Assembly: GCF_963576675.1 (NCBI RefSeq)
Contig: NC_088918.1
Location: 58,857,501-58,921,500 of the forward strand
DNA: 64,000 nt
Direction of reading: 5' to 3'
Source: Euphorbia lathyris
Taxonomy: Eukaryota > Streptophyta > Magnoliopsida > Malpighiales > Euphorbiaceae
Part shown: positions 1 through 10,333 of the stretch, piece by piece
Numbering within the stretch: position 1 is the stretch's first letter
Layout: the number at the start of each line of letters is the position of its first letter
Translations under genes and position numbers: made by a program
The notes under the pieces: model-generated
The model's database searches: none
What the model saw: only the letters and a program-made list of their open reading frames with translations
Told to the model about the DNA's origin: nothing

Positions 1-2
1 TG

Positions 3-2307
3 TGTTCGGGGATGAAATTTTCAAGTGTGATTGTGTTTAGGAAGGCACTAAAGGAATGGGCAATTAGGAGAGGATTTGATTATGACTTCATCAACAATAA
101 TCGTCAAAAGGTCACTGTCATATGCAAAGTTAAGTGTGGCTTTCGAATTCATGCATCTAAACTGCGTGGCTTTGACACTTTTCAGATAAAGACTTTTAAA
201 CCAAATCATAGTTGCCCGAGGGATAACAAGAATAAATTGGTAGGTTCAAGTTACATTGCAGAAAAATACATTGAAGACTTAAGAGATAATCCAAATTATG
301 CAGTGGATGCTTTGAGCAACAAGATACAAAGGGAATTAGGTACTGAGGTATCTGCTGCAAAGTGCTATAGGGCAAGAAACGTTGCTAAGAAAATATTTGA
401 AGGAGATGTGAGGGAGCAGTATAGACGACTATATGATTATGCTGAGACCATCAAGAAAAGAAATCCAGGAAGCATGATAAAAATTAAAACTGAGTTGCAG
501 TTTGACGAACAACATGTAGAAAACGGTCAAATATCAAGGATTCCTAAGGATATAGTCGTTTTTCAGTACATGTATGTAAGGTTAACAACTCAAAAACAAG
601 GGTACTTTTCTGGTTTAAGGCCAATCATTGGGTTGGACGGTTGCTTTCTAAAATCACCAATGGGAGGGCAACTTTTAAGTGCTGTGGCAAGAGATGGAAA
701 TGAAAACATGTTTCCATTAGCACTGGGTTGTGTAGATATTGAGTGCAAAGCTTCATGGGAATGGTTCTTGGAAATGCTATTTGAAGATTTTGGAAGTCCA
801 TCTGACACGAAATGGGTATTTATGTCTGACCAACAAAATGTAACCTTAAGTACACTTTTTATTTTTATTTTTTTGATTAGCTCATGTAATTATGGGAAAG
901 AATGATTATAATTTTTTTTTATTTGCAGGGTTTAGTTGAAGCAATGAATACCTTAATGCCGGGAGTTGAGCATCGATTTTGTGTGAAGCATATGTATGAA
1001 AATATGAAGCTCCATTTTAAAGGACTTGAGTACAAAAAACTATTATGGGTGGCTGCTAAAGCTGGAATAATTAAATTATGGGAACACCATATGGAAAAGC
1101 TAAAGCAGTTCGATGAGGGAGCATGGAAATGGGTGATGGATCATGATCCAATGACCTGGGCCAGGTGCAATTTCTCCACTCACACTAAAAGTGATGCAGT
1201 TCAGAATAATATGAGTGAGTCTTTCAATTCTTGCATCAATAAAGCTAGAGATAAGCCTGTTTTGAGTATGTTTGAGTACGTTAGGAAAAAAATGATGAAA
1301 AGGAATCATGTGAACTATGAGGGAATGAAAAAGTATAAGGGTGATATTTGTCCGGCATATCAAGAAAAACTTGAGAAACTTAAGTTATATGCTAGGAATT
1401 GTTTTTGTACTACTGCTGGTGATTTACAATACTCAGTTGATTGTGGTGACACAACAAGTGTAGTTGATCTAAAGGAGAGGTCATGTAGTTGTAGGATGTG
1501 GGATATAAGTGGTGTCCCTTGTAAGCATGCAATAGCTGCTATTTACACAAACAGAGAAAAACCAGAACAATATGTGCATGAATATTTCTTTAAGTCTGTG
1601 TACTTAAGAGTATACAAGCACATTATGCATCCTATATCAAGTAAAGAAGAGTGGGAGAAAACAGAACTACCTGATATACACCCATGGATAGTGAAAAAGC
1701 CAGCTGGCAGACCAAAGAAGAAAAGAACTAGAAGAGCGGATAAGCCCAGAAATCCATTTAAAGTGACACGAGCTGGAGGAACTGTTATGTGTGGAAACTG
1801 CAAGAGAGAAGGCCATAATTCAAGAGGATGCACTGCAAGTGTAACTGGTGAAACAACTTGGCAAAGGAGAATTAGGAAAGAAAAGAACAAGTTATTAGGG
1901 AATGTTGGCCAGGTATTTATTTTGATTTTTTTACTGTAATTAATTATTTAAAACCTACTATGTTACACGTTAAATTATCTAAACATTATTATTTATAGTC
2001 ATCTCCACCTAAGAGAAGTGGTAGGCCTAGAAACATTGCTATTGCACAACCACCACAACTAGCATCACAACCATCTGCAACATTAAATGTTGAGCAGGTA
2101 TTTACTCCAGTCTTTTAGTACAATTGATTATTGATTATTTCAAAATTACTTGTCTACTTATCTAAACATTGGTATAACTAGCCATCTCTATCTAAGAGAC
2201 GTGGTAGACCAAGAAGAGTGCCAAATAACTCTTTTTCACAGCCACCACCAACATCAAGACCAATAATATTGTCTGAGGCTTCATCGTCACAACCAAATAC
2301 TTCATAA
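3..2307 (+). CDS. MULE (MuDR-type) transposase, four exons, 5' end cut by window
   Basis: Cut-and-paste transposase of the plant Mutator superfamily, expected to act in the nucleus on element ends. Proposed exons are 3-839, 929-1912, 1999-2097 and 2182-2307; every intron starts GT, ends AG and is phase 0. The frame is open to the window edge (codons before Met12 read C-S-G), so the true start is upstream. Domains in order: N-terminal MuDR DNA-binding region (GMKFSSVIVFRKALKEW); DDE catalytic core with LDGCFLK (first Asp) and MSDQQ (second Asp), the latter at the exon 1/2 junction followed by GLVEAM; SWIM zinc finger (CSCRMWDISGVPCKHA); a CCHC-like knuckle (CGNCKREGHNSRGC); and a basic tail with two KRxGRPR AT-hook-like motifs, one in each of exons 3 and 4. 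No internal stops were seen in the spliced frame, so the gene may be functional. A domesticated FAR1/MUG gene is less likely because a transposon terminus lies downstream. Confidence 0.85.
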
Positions 2308-4370
2308 CCAACTGATAAGGTGAAGTTGTATGTTAAAGTTTAATTTTAATACTAAGAGCATAGTACTGATTAGATTTTTCTTTTCCTGTTTTCAGAATGC
2401 ATATGCAAAAGGGTTGTTGAATTAATTCGAATTATTAAAGATGAACAACAAGGAAAGACGAAGACGATGAAGGGCTTGAACCACTAAAGAGTTGCTGAAA
2501 TAATGTGAAAATCTGCATTTTGTGATCATCTATTTTGGCAAACACATTATAGAACTTGTGTAATAATTTTGGGTTAAAGAGTGGTGTTGTCCTATTTTGT
2601 GCATTGAACAAGAGAATGATGTGCTTTGTACTCATTTTGGTTTTTGTATCCAAAAGATCTTTCAATTTTCTGCTTTTGTGCCTTGATTTTCCCTTATACG
2701 ATTGATTGGAGAAAATAAGAATGAGATTTATCATTCTGACACTTGTGAATACTTTCGAATTCAATATGGTGATGTTGCAGGTGAACATGTTTTAGAATAT
2801 TTGAGTACTGGTGAAATAAGTTTTAGAGCACTTCAATAAAAAAAAAAGTCACCTAAGATATGAAGTTGTGCTCAACTTTTTAGTTTTTGAGGACTCCATT
2901 TTAATTCCTCCGGACAATGTCAATGATTGAGCAGTTTTAGTTTAGGCAAGACAAGGCAGCAACACACCTATTTTGCTACACATATGGCAACACACATTAT
3001 TTTGCACAGTAACATAAACTAAGAGATGGCTAAGATAAGCTTATGAAACTAGATATTAGCTTCTCTTTTGAGATTAATTAAGCAGATAAATGAACAATTT
3101 TTCCTGTGTCTGCATTAAATTGTCACTGATATGCTTTGTATTGTCTATGAAATGGTTTTTAAAACATTTTTCTTACATTTTGTTTCTCACTGATTTACTA
3201 TGCCTCAACTGTAGAAAGAATAATGAAAAATTTACGACTTAAAATCATTCAACTGAGGAGATCTGTTGAATTTTATAAATCGGACCTCTGCAATTTTTGC
3301 TTGCTACTCTGTTTCTCTGATATGAGTTCAAATGGATTAGTTCCTGCATAATTTGGATCCATTTTTTTGATCTATTGACTTTGTTCCAAAATGGTGCTTT
3401 TTAGTTATCATCTATTCCCAAATTTATGCTAAACCATTAGTGAGAACAAATTTATAGGCACCAATTAGAAATTTATATAAACCATCAGTGACAAGTAGCA
3501 AACAAGTAGGTTGCAATAGAGAAGAATTCAGTTTGACAAAAAAGAAGCAGCAGTAGCAATTGAATTTTCTCAACATTAAGAATATTCTCTTCTCAAATAA
3601 GTTAGCATTAGTCCACCAACAAGCATCTTTTCTCAACAACAAATAATTCTTAGCATTTGTCCAACAATAAGCATATTTTCTCAACAATCTCTTCTTAATA
3701 TCTCAAATTATAGCCTCCTGGAAATGAAAGAATTGGACAAAGTACAATAATTTATGAAACAAACAACAAATCTAATGCAAACTTGCATTGTTAAAGCAAA
3801 AAAAAAAGACAATGATAAATTATAAGTTGGTAAATTTCTTAACATTCAACTATTTGTTGCAAACAAGTAAAACTCCATTTCCAACACTTTCTAGCAAACT
3901 TCAAAACAACAAAATTTCAGTTCTTCATTTTCTTCAATTTGTCTCTGAAACCCGATTTCAGTTCTTTCCAAAGACAATTTTGATTTTTTCCAGCTCCATG
4001 TCCATGTCCATTTCCATCTTGCTTTCTCCACGACTTCCTTTTTTCCACCTAATTGAAATCGATTTAGAGATATCGTTGGGAAGAAACTGAGATAGATGGA
4101 TTTAGGAAATAGATTGGGAAGAAACGGTAATTGAAATGGGGATGGGGGTTGGGAAAAAACTGAAATCGGTGTGAAGATGGAGGTTGGGGCAAAACTGAAA
4201 TTGATTTTGAAATACGTTGGAACGAAATAGGAATCGATCTCGAAAATAGGTTGGAAGAAAAACTGCATGAAATCGATTTGGGGAATAGGGTTCTAACAAA
4301 TTGAATTCTTTTACATTAAACATAGGAATAAGAATGCCGTGTAAAATAATTTTTTTAATAATACAAAAAT
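2308..4370. other. 3' non-coding part of the MULE
   Basis: No convincing gene. The first few hundred bases are probably transposase 3' UTR. From about 4080 to 4290 there are degenerate direct repeats of a unit resembling GGGAAGAAACTGAAATCGAT, the kind of subterminal repetition often found in MULEs. Short open frames here on both strands lack similarity or coding character. Confidence 0.5.
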
Positions 4371-4524
4371 ACCCCTTGTCTTTCACCGTGAGATGTAACA
4401 GGAAAGAGGAAAAACATTTTCTTGTTAACAGCTAATACCATGTACCTTTATTTGTAAAGTTTTAAACCACAAGCCTGTGTTTGCAAATAGTTCAAACCAC
4501 AAGCATTTTTTTTGTACTTTTCCC
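4371..4524 (-). repeat. Right terminal inverted repeat of the MULE
   Basis: Read inward from 4524 on the minus strand, this begins GGGAAAAGTACAAAAAAA and continues with TTGTGGTTT blocks. The left TIR of the 20195-21861 element shows the same order of blocks, which is what identifies this as an element end. Confidence 0.7.
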
Positions 4525-5390
4525 TTATTTAATTATATGTTGAACCATTTATTTTGGTTACGAAATCGTTAATGGTAGAATGAGAATGTCTTATATTAGA
4601 ATATTTTTACTTAGCTAGCTCAAGTGGAAATGTACAATGGTCTGGAGGTTTGTGGATACTGTGATCACAGGCACCTGTCTTTGTAGGGAGGCGATAGGGT
4701 GTTATTTTACTATAGTGGGAATTGTACTGTGTCCTAAAAACTGGAGGCGATAGCAGTACCATGTTATTGAGATAATTATTACGAGATTTAAGGACATGTG
4801 TCCTGAAACTGAGGTTTATGATTTAATATTGTTAACCATGAGACCATTGGACATATTTCACTTAGGTTTAGCCAGGGCCCTTAAAATAAATATAATAACT
4901 TTAGGATATTATGTACATTAAAGAGTCTGGATTGTGATGTTATTTATTTAACTTAAGTGCTTGCATGATTGATCAAATATAATATGTATGAACGGTTGTG
5001 TATATATATATATTTGTAATTATGCTTATTGAGTAGGCAGCTCACCCCTTGCCACATTTTTCAGGCTAGGTTCAGAGGTCCTCCTATTTGCTAGATTTTC
5101 AGGTGTACCCTGCATTCAGGCTGGAAAGCACAAACGTCTCATTCCCATTAGTAATTTTGTAGACTTTCATTAGGATTTATTATACTATTGGTTGGATTAT
5201 TTGCTTAGATTTAAGTGAATATTTTTTTTATAGATTAAATTATTTGGTTGGTTGTTTAACCTTTTGGTTATGAGATCTTGATAGACAATAATAAATGGAG
5301 AGCCTAATGTAGTTATATCGGCGTTTATGCTTAATTATGATAATTGTTTGGTTTCCTGTATGTTTTCAATGTGACCCGGGATGGGGGTTA
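4525..5390 (+). repeat. LTR-like sequence of unassigned family
   Basis: Non-coding. It contains a short block typical of plant LTRs (a 'ctcaccccttgcc ... ttttcagg' passage near 5040-5070) and ends GGGGGTTACA immediately before an initiator-Met tRNA-type primer binding site (TGGTATCAGAGCC, 5398-5410). This placement suggests the 3' end of a 5' LTR. It does not resemble the TRIM LTR found downstream at 5467-5714. Its left boundary is not defined. Confidence 0.4.
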
Positions 5391-5714
5391 CATTTAATGG
5401 TATCAGAGCCGACTCTCCACGTACGATGTGTGGTTCGGGGACGAACCAGGCGGAAGCTGGTGGGCCTGTAACGACCCGGTCCGGAGTGGGTGGCGCCGAG
5501 GTAAGAAGGCCTGAGCAAGGAGCGGCCCTAAGGGATGGCGATGGGGGCAGGAATGAACTGAATCCCACATCGGAAATGGAGAGCGAGTGATTGAGGCTTA
5601 TTAGTAAGATGTGAATCCAATACATGAAGACGCGTTTTAAAGCCGTGAGGCCCAATGAGTTGGATTTGGGCCAGAGCGGACAATATCTACGTGGTATTGG
5701 ACCAGGATGTTACA
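5391..5714 (+). mobile_element. TRIM-like miniature retroelement, copy 1 (PBS, short internal region, 3' LTR)
   Basis: Primer binding site TGGTATCAGAGCC at 5398-5410, a roughly 70-bp internal region ending in a purine-rich stretch, then an LTR from TGTAACGACCCGG (5467) to AGGATGTTACA (5714), 248 bp, with TG...CA ends. A closely related copy lies at 38125-38443 on the minus strand, where a 247-bp LTR is on the 5' side. Nothing is encoded, so it would depend on proteins from other elements. The expected matching 5' LTR is absent here. Confidence 0.7.
5562..5572 (+). promoter_or_regulatory. USE-like snRNA promoter motif inside the TRIM LTR
   Basis: ATCCCACATCG exactly matches the plant U-snRNA upstream sequence element consensus RTCCCACATCG. 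The same 11-mer is conserved in TRIM copy 2 (38339-38349, minus strand). Whether it drives transcription here is unknown. Confidence 0.4.
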
Positions 5715-8440
5715 TTACACCTGCTGTCTTCTAGCCTGCCAACACGTTCAAAGCAAAATTCTACAGGAAACTCAAAGCCAAATACCAAATTGACCCTTTT
5801 CCTTAGCCTAAAACTTCTTTAATTTCGCCTGAAAACCTCAAATTCCAATCCTAGAACATCAATTTCACCTCTCCTAAACCTAATTTCTATCCATTGTTCA
5901 CCATTTACAAGCTCCATCACAATAAATCATACCAATTTCAATCCTAACCTTCACCAAATATGATTTTAAGCATGCCCTAACTCCTAATTAGGCAAGAAAA
6001 ACAAAATTAAATCAAAATTCAATCATGCCTAAATCTGTAAAATCATATAAATTTATGCAAATCAAGGAAGGAGATGAAATTGGAAAGGAAGAAAACTTAC
6101 ACGTGGAAGAGGAGGTTGACAATATTCACGGCAGCAACCGAGAAGGAGGAAGAAACCGAATATGGAGGTGGCGACGGCGATAGGAAATGAACGCCGCGGA
6201 AGAGGGAGGAGACGGCAAAGGTCGCTGATGTAGAATGAGTCGAAATGCGTAGGAGAAGAAGGGGGAAAAATAAATTGGGTTTAAGTTTTAATTTGGCTTT
6301 TAATTTAGTTAAAATTGGGTTTAAGTTGTATATTGGGTTTAATTCAAGCCTTTGTGATTTTCATTAGGTTCAAAAAGCCCAACTTTTAATTCTTTAATGG
6401 ACCGAATTAGTTTAGGGAAGTTCGGAACAATTTCATTTTCTTTTTAGACAAATTAGGATTTATTATTCTCACAAATAGGCCTTTTATTTTATAAAATTTA
6501 TTCAATTAAAATTTTATGGGATAAGAGTTAGAATTAGGAAAGTTAGGGGGTAAAATAAAAAACTTTCTCTTATTACGTAATTCCATTACATAAAAGAGAA
6601 TGGGAGTAATTGTTGGGGGTAAATGTAATTTTTTCATTTATTTACATTTTTACCATAGGTTATAATTATAACCTAAGTTTACTAATTTTTACATTTATTC
6701 GTATTAACCATATGTTATAATTATAATCTATAGCTTGTCATTTTTATCATTTTTGATGTAAAAAATAAAAGAAATAAGAGAAAAATTAAAGAAATACAAA
6801 ATAAAGAAAATATAAAATATAAAATAAAAAAGAAATGTCAAAAGAAGAGAAGAAAGTGGATTAGTGGGTGACAAAGTAGTGGGTTAGTGGATGACAAAGT
6901 GGAAAATGCCACTAAACTAACTTTCTTAATGCAGGGAATCCGAAATAGGCCACTGAGCACTTTTGATTAATTTTTTCGACAAGCTAAACGTTCAAGAACT
7001 TCAGAAGTAAGTTTGGATCCAGAAAATAGACGTCCCCAGCTTTCTGGATCCATCTTCAGCAGCACCATAGGATGAACACAGAGAGAGCAGGAATTTTACG
7101 AAGTCAGCTGTAGAAATACAAGCAATTTTGGGTCAACTTACACAAGCCAAGTTGAGGCCTAAAAATAAGAAAGCACTACTCCATTTTGTGCTTTTTAGTG
7201 GGTGCAAATTCATCCTATAAATAACCTTTCTTCTTCTTCCTTCAAACCCCCCCCCCCCCCCCCCCCCCCCGTCCCCCCATAATCAATACAAAAACCAATA
7301 TCAATACTAAAATAATCAATCCAATACAACACATATCAATACAATTCTCAAATATATTCAGCATATTCATATATTTCTAGCCAAATTCAGTCCCAATTCG
7401 GTCCATATTCATCACTAAACACAATTCTCAAGCTTCCGAGCCAATTTCAATCATTAATCCTTGATTCTTATCATCAATTTTAGTACAATCGCTATAATCT
7501 CAAGCTTTCATTCATCAAACTGAAAATCAATTTACATTAGCCCCCTTTTATCGGATTTTAGCCACTAAAATCGTCCTTCTCGATCCCTGATTTGGTATAA
7601 TTTGCTCTTTTCCGACCAAACACAAATCCGATTCGTTTTTCCTACTCAAATTCACATCCAAATACTCAATTTCCTAGCCAAAATATCAATCTTATCACAG
7701 CAATTCCAATTTCTAGATACTCAAGTCCAATCAATTAAGCTCACTAAACACGCATCTTACTTAAGCCAAACATTGGTCTCGGGATAACGACCTCAGGCAG
7801 ACACAACATTTCAATGCGACGCTTCGACGCAACGACTCACCGCTTCGGTTAATTTATTTCAATTGTTCATTTCAATCTCAATTACAATTATTATTATTGC
7901 TTTTGACATTGTGGATATTAAATTTGCTATTTGTCTTGGCTGTAATCATTCCTATTCGGTTTATTGTAACCCAAAACTCTTATTTTAAAGTAAATGTAAA
8001 AGAAAAATTTCAAAACTCTGGTGTTTGCTTTATTATATTTACATTACTGAAAACTATTGGTCCAATTCTAGTTAAAGTTGTACTGACGGCAACTAGGAAC
8101 CCAAGAAAATATTTTCACAATCCTTGTTTTTCCCATACAATTGTTTGATTATTAGTCAGTTATCCATTAGACACAGGCGCATATCTATAAAAACCGTTTT
8201 CTTAAATGTAGGTTGAGAACCTAATTCTCTGGCGCGCCCGCATTTTCCCACACAAGTCAAGGTTGTAAAGGGAATATTTTTGTTACTCAAAAATATCGCC
8301 AACAGTAAGTAAAGCAATAATAACCTTTTGTGTAATTTTACAACATGTGTTTTTTTTCCTTCAATCACATGTTTTAATTGAGTTATCAATAAATGGGTGT
8401 ACTATATAAACGTGAAATTTGAAGTAGCATAACATGTATT
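5715..8440. other. AT-rich intergenic DNA, no gene recognised
   Basis: No supported gene. A GC-richer patch at 6100-6230 contains short minus-strand open stretches rich in Ser, Pro and Arg but no recognisable domain. A TATA-like CTATAAATAA at about 7214-7223 precedes a CT-rich tract, as in some plant LTR promoters, but no paired LTR was found. Short open frames such as 7602-7787 and 7897-8148 look like chance. Confidence 0.4.
7247..7278 (+). repeat. Poly-C tract (24 C, then GT, then 6 C)
   Basis: An uninterrupted run of 24 cytosines followed by GT and six more C. It lies just after a TATA-like box and CT-rich leader. Homopolymers of this length are prone to sequencing error, so the exact count is uncertain. 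Confidence 0.85.
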
Positions 8441-8447
8441 CCAATCT

Positions 8448-8760
8448 CACTACACCATAAATGGCCTAATGAAACACAAAATGAATGTGTTGCCTTGATT
8501 GTGTTATGATTGTTTACATGAGTTTTGGTATATTATAACACTGTTTATGAAGTGTTACAGTAGATATATTAAAATAATCTAATTTTAATTTATTGTAACA
8601 TGTTTTGTGAGTGTTGCAGTAAATATGTGAAAATCGTAACATTTTGTGACTAATATGATTGTTTTAATTTTTACAAATATTAAAAAAAATAGAAAAGTAT
8701 AGTATAAAGGAGGGAATACTAGAGTGTGAATTTTCTATTTTGGAGGGAAAGACTTAGTTT
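8448..8760 (+). mobile_element. Possible CACTA-type transposon end
   Basis: Begins CACTACACCATAAATGGCC and is followed by diverged direct and inverted copies of a motif like TGTTACAGTA (about 8540-8640), resembling the CACTA 5'-terminal motif and subterminal repeats. No matching right end was found, so this may be a remnant. Confidence 0.35.
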
Positions 8761-8764
8761 TTTT

Positions 8765-9500
8765 TTTTTTTTTTTGATAAAACTGAAAATTAAGTGTTGA
8801 AAAGTAAAGTGTTGTTTGATAAAACTGAAAATTAAGCGCTGAAAAATTAAGTACTAAATTTTAAGTGCAAAATATTATAAATGCTGAAAGTATTAATATA
8901 AAACTGTTTGGTTTGTATTGAAAATTAAGTGTTGAATATAATTAATCTGTTTGATAACTATAATATGAGAAAATATAAAATAATAAACTGGAGAATTTTA
9001 TCTTTTTATAATTTTTTAATAAATTTTTATCGTTTTATATTAATTAAAATAATCTAAAGAAAAAAATACAATAAACTGGATATACAAATTATAAATTTAA
9101 TGAATATTAAAAAATTTCAAAGAGGACTAAAATTTGTTTAAAAAAAAGAAGATTAAAATTTGTAAAAAAAAAAATTATTCATTAAAGAAGAGAAAAATGA
9201 TGGTCATAGGTTTAAAAAGGATGAAGAGAAAAAATCACATGATGTAAGGAACAATTTGTTAATAAGAATGTGGGAAGAAATCGTGGAGCTAGGAATAAGA
9301 GTAATATGTTTAAAAATAATTAAATTTCTATAACTTAGCAATTTAAGTGAAGTTTTTAAGTCAAAAAATTTTACTTATCTTTTTAAGCGCATTTTAACTT
9401 AATTGAGTAATTTAAATGGTTAATAAAAAAATGTTATCAAACACACTCATTTATTTTAAGTGTTGAATATATTAATTTAAGTGTTTTTTTAGTTATCAAA
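8765..9500. repeat. MITE-like DNA with repeated AAGTGTTGAA motifs
   Basis: Several copies of AAGTGTTGAA/AAGCGCTGAA and TTTGATAA motifs at 8790-8950, with further copies at about 9455-9490 and again at 16165-16200 beyond the LINE. The arrangement suggests the subterminal repeats of a TIR transposon later split by the MITE and LINE. Exact ends are not defined. Confidence 0.4.
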
Positions 9501-9730
9501 TCTCCAACCATCTACTCTATTTTTCTTACTTCAACTTTATTTTTTCCTACTCCATCTTCAATTATAGAGTTACTATAGTAATACTTCTCCAACCATCTAC
9601 TCTATTTATAACTCTAAAAGGATTATTTCTATCAATAAATAATGTTTTATTATTATTATCTTAATTTTATGTACCATTTATTATATTAAATGATATTTTT
9701 ATTCTTAAGCAATCATTAAACCTTACTCTA

Positions 9731-10333
9731 CTTTCCGCACGTCATGGCGAAAGAGAGAAAAGGAGAAAGGCGGATCGAGCGGTTGGTTATGGAGGGGGGC
9801 GGTGATGGGGGTAGATCGGTGCTAGAGGAGGCGGATCAGGCGGCTAGTGAGACACGGACTGCGGATCTGGCGTCGGAAGGGGCATCGGCTGGGGGTGACG
9901 CGATCTCGGTAGGGGTTTCTAGGGAAAGGAGGGTGAGTGGTGAGCGGGTGAGGGAGCGCTCCCGGGAGAGGGGTCGGGCGGCTCGGCAAGGGAACGACGG
10001 GTTGGATCCTAGAGGCTGCGGCGCCGAGATAGGGGATCGGGGGGCAGGAGGTTCGTGGGATCGTGAGGCCCTGCGCGAGGCGATTGGGCCTGTTGGGGGC
10101 AATGCGATGCTCGCTGTCCCGCCTGGTGTGCTTGCATCGGCCAAGGCTTCGGCGGTACCGGCTGGGGTGTCTGGCGATGGGTGCTTGGGCATGCGATAAC
10201 CTGGCGCTGAGGACGCTACTGCCGTGAGTTTGGGCGTGCGGCGCCCTAGTGCTGGTTGGGGGGCATCGGGTGCTGCGGAAGGTAAGTCTTCGGAGGGGGT
10301 CGCCGATGTTGCCTCGGGTGTTCCGGCAACGAT
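9731..10333 (+). other. GC-rich 5' region of the LINE (5' UTR/promoter or ORF1 N-terminus)
   Basis: Strongly GC-rich. An ATG at 9744 opens a 151-codon Arg/Gly/Ala-rich frame that stops at 10199; after the stop the same frame stays open to about 10330, where the ORF1 frame takes over. It may be the low-complexity ORF1 N-terminus broken by one stop and one frameshift, or an untranslated internal promoter region. Antisense frames here are long only because GC-rich DNA has few stops. Confidence 0.5.

Larger units (their letters stand above)
1..4524 (+). mobile_element. Mutator-like (MULE) transposon, left end outside window
   Basis: The transposase gene at the left edge is followed by about 2.2 kb of non-coding DNA. 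It ends in a sequence that, read inward from 4524 on the minus strand, begins GGGAAAAGTACAAAAAA. This end is clearly related to both ends of the 20195-21861 element, which has perfect 9-bp target duplications. That makes 4524 the likely right terminus, and the 9 bases that follow (ttatttaat, 4525-4533) the predicted target duplication. The left end lies before base 1. That this is one autonomous element is inferred from the continuity of gene and terminus; an intervening insertion is not excluded. Confidence 0.75.

Noticed and set aside
4102..4386. Phe/Pro-rich minus-strand frames at 3.9-4.4 kb
   Set aside because: Produced by degenerate direct repeats in the MULE subterminal region, not by a gene.
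5335..5655. Open frames on both strands over TRIM copy 1
   Set aside because: They cross PBS and LTR boundaries and have no protein similarity.
8156..8389. 77-codon minus-strand frame near 8.2-8.4 kb
   Set aside because: No domain, no promoter, and composition like the surrounding AT-rich DNA.
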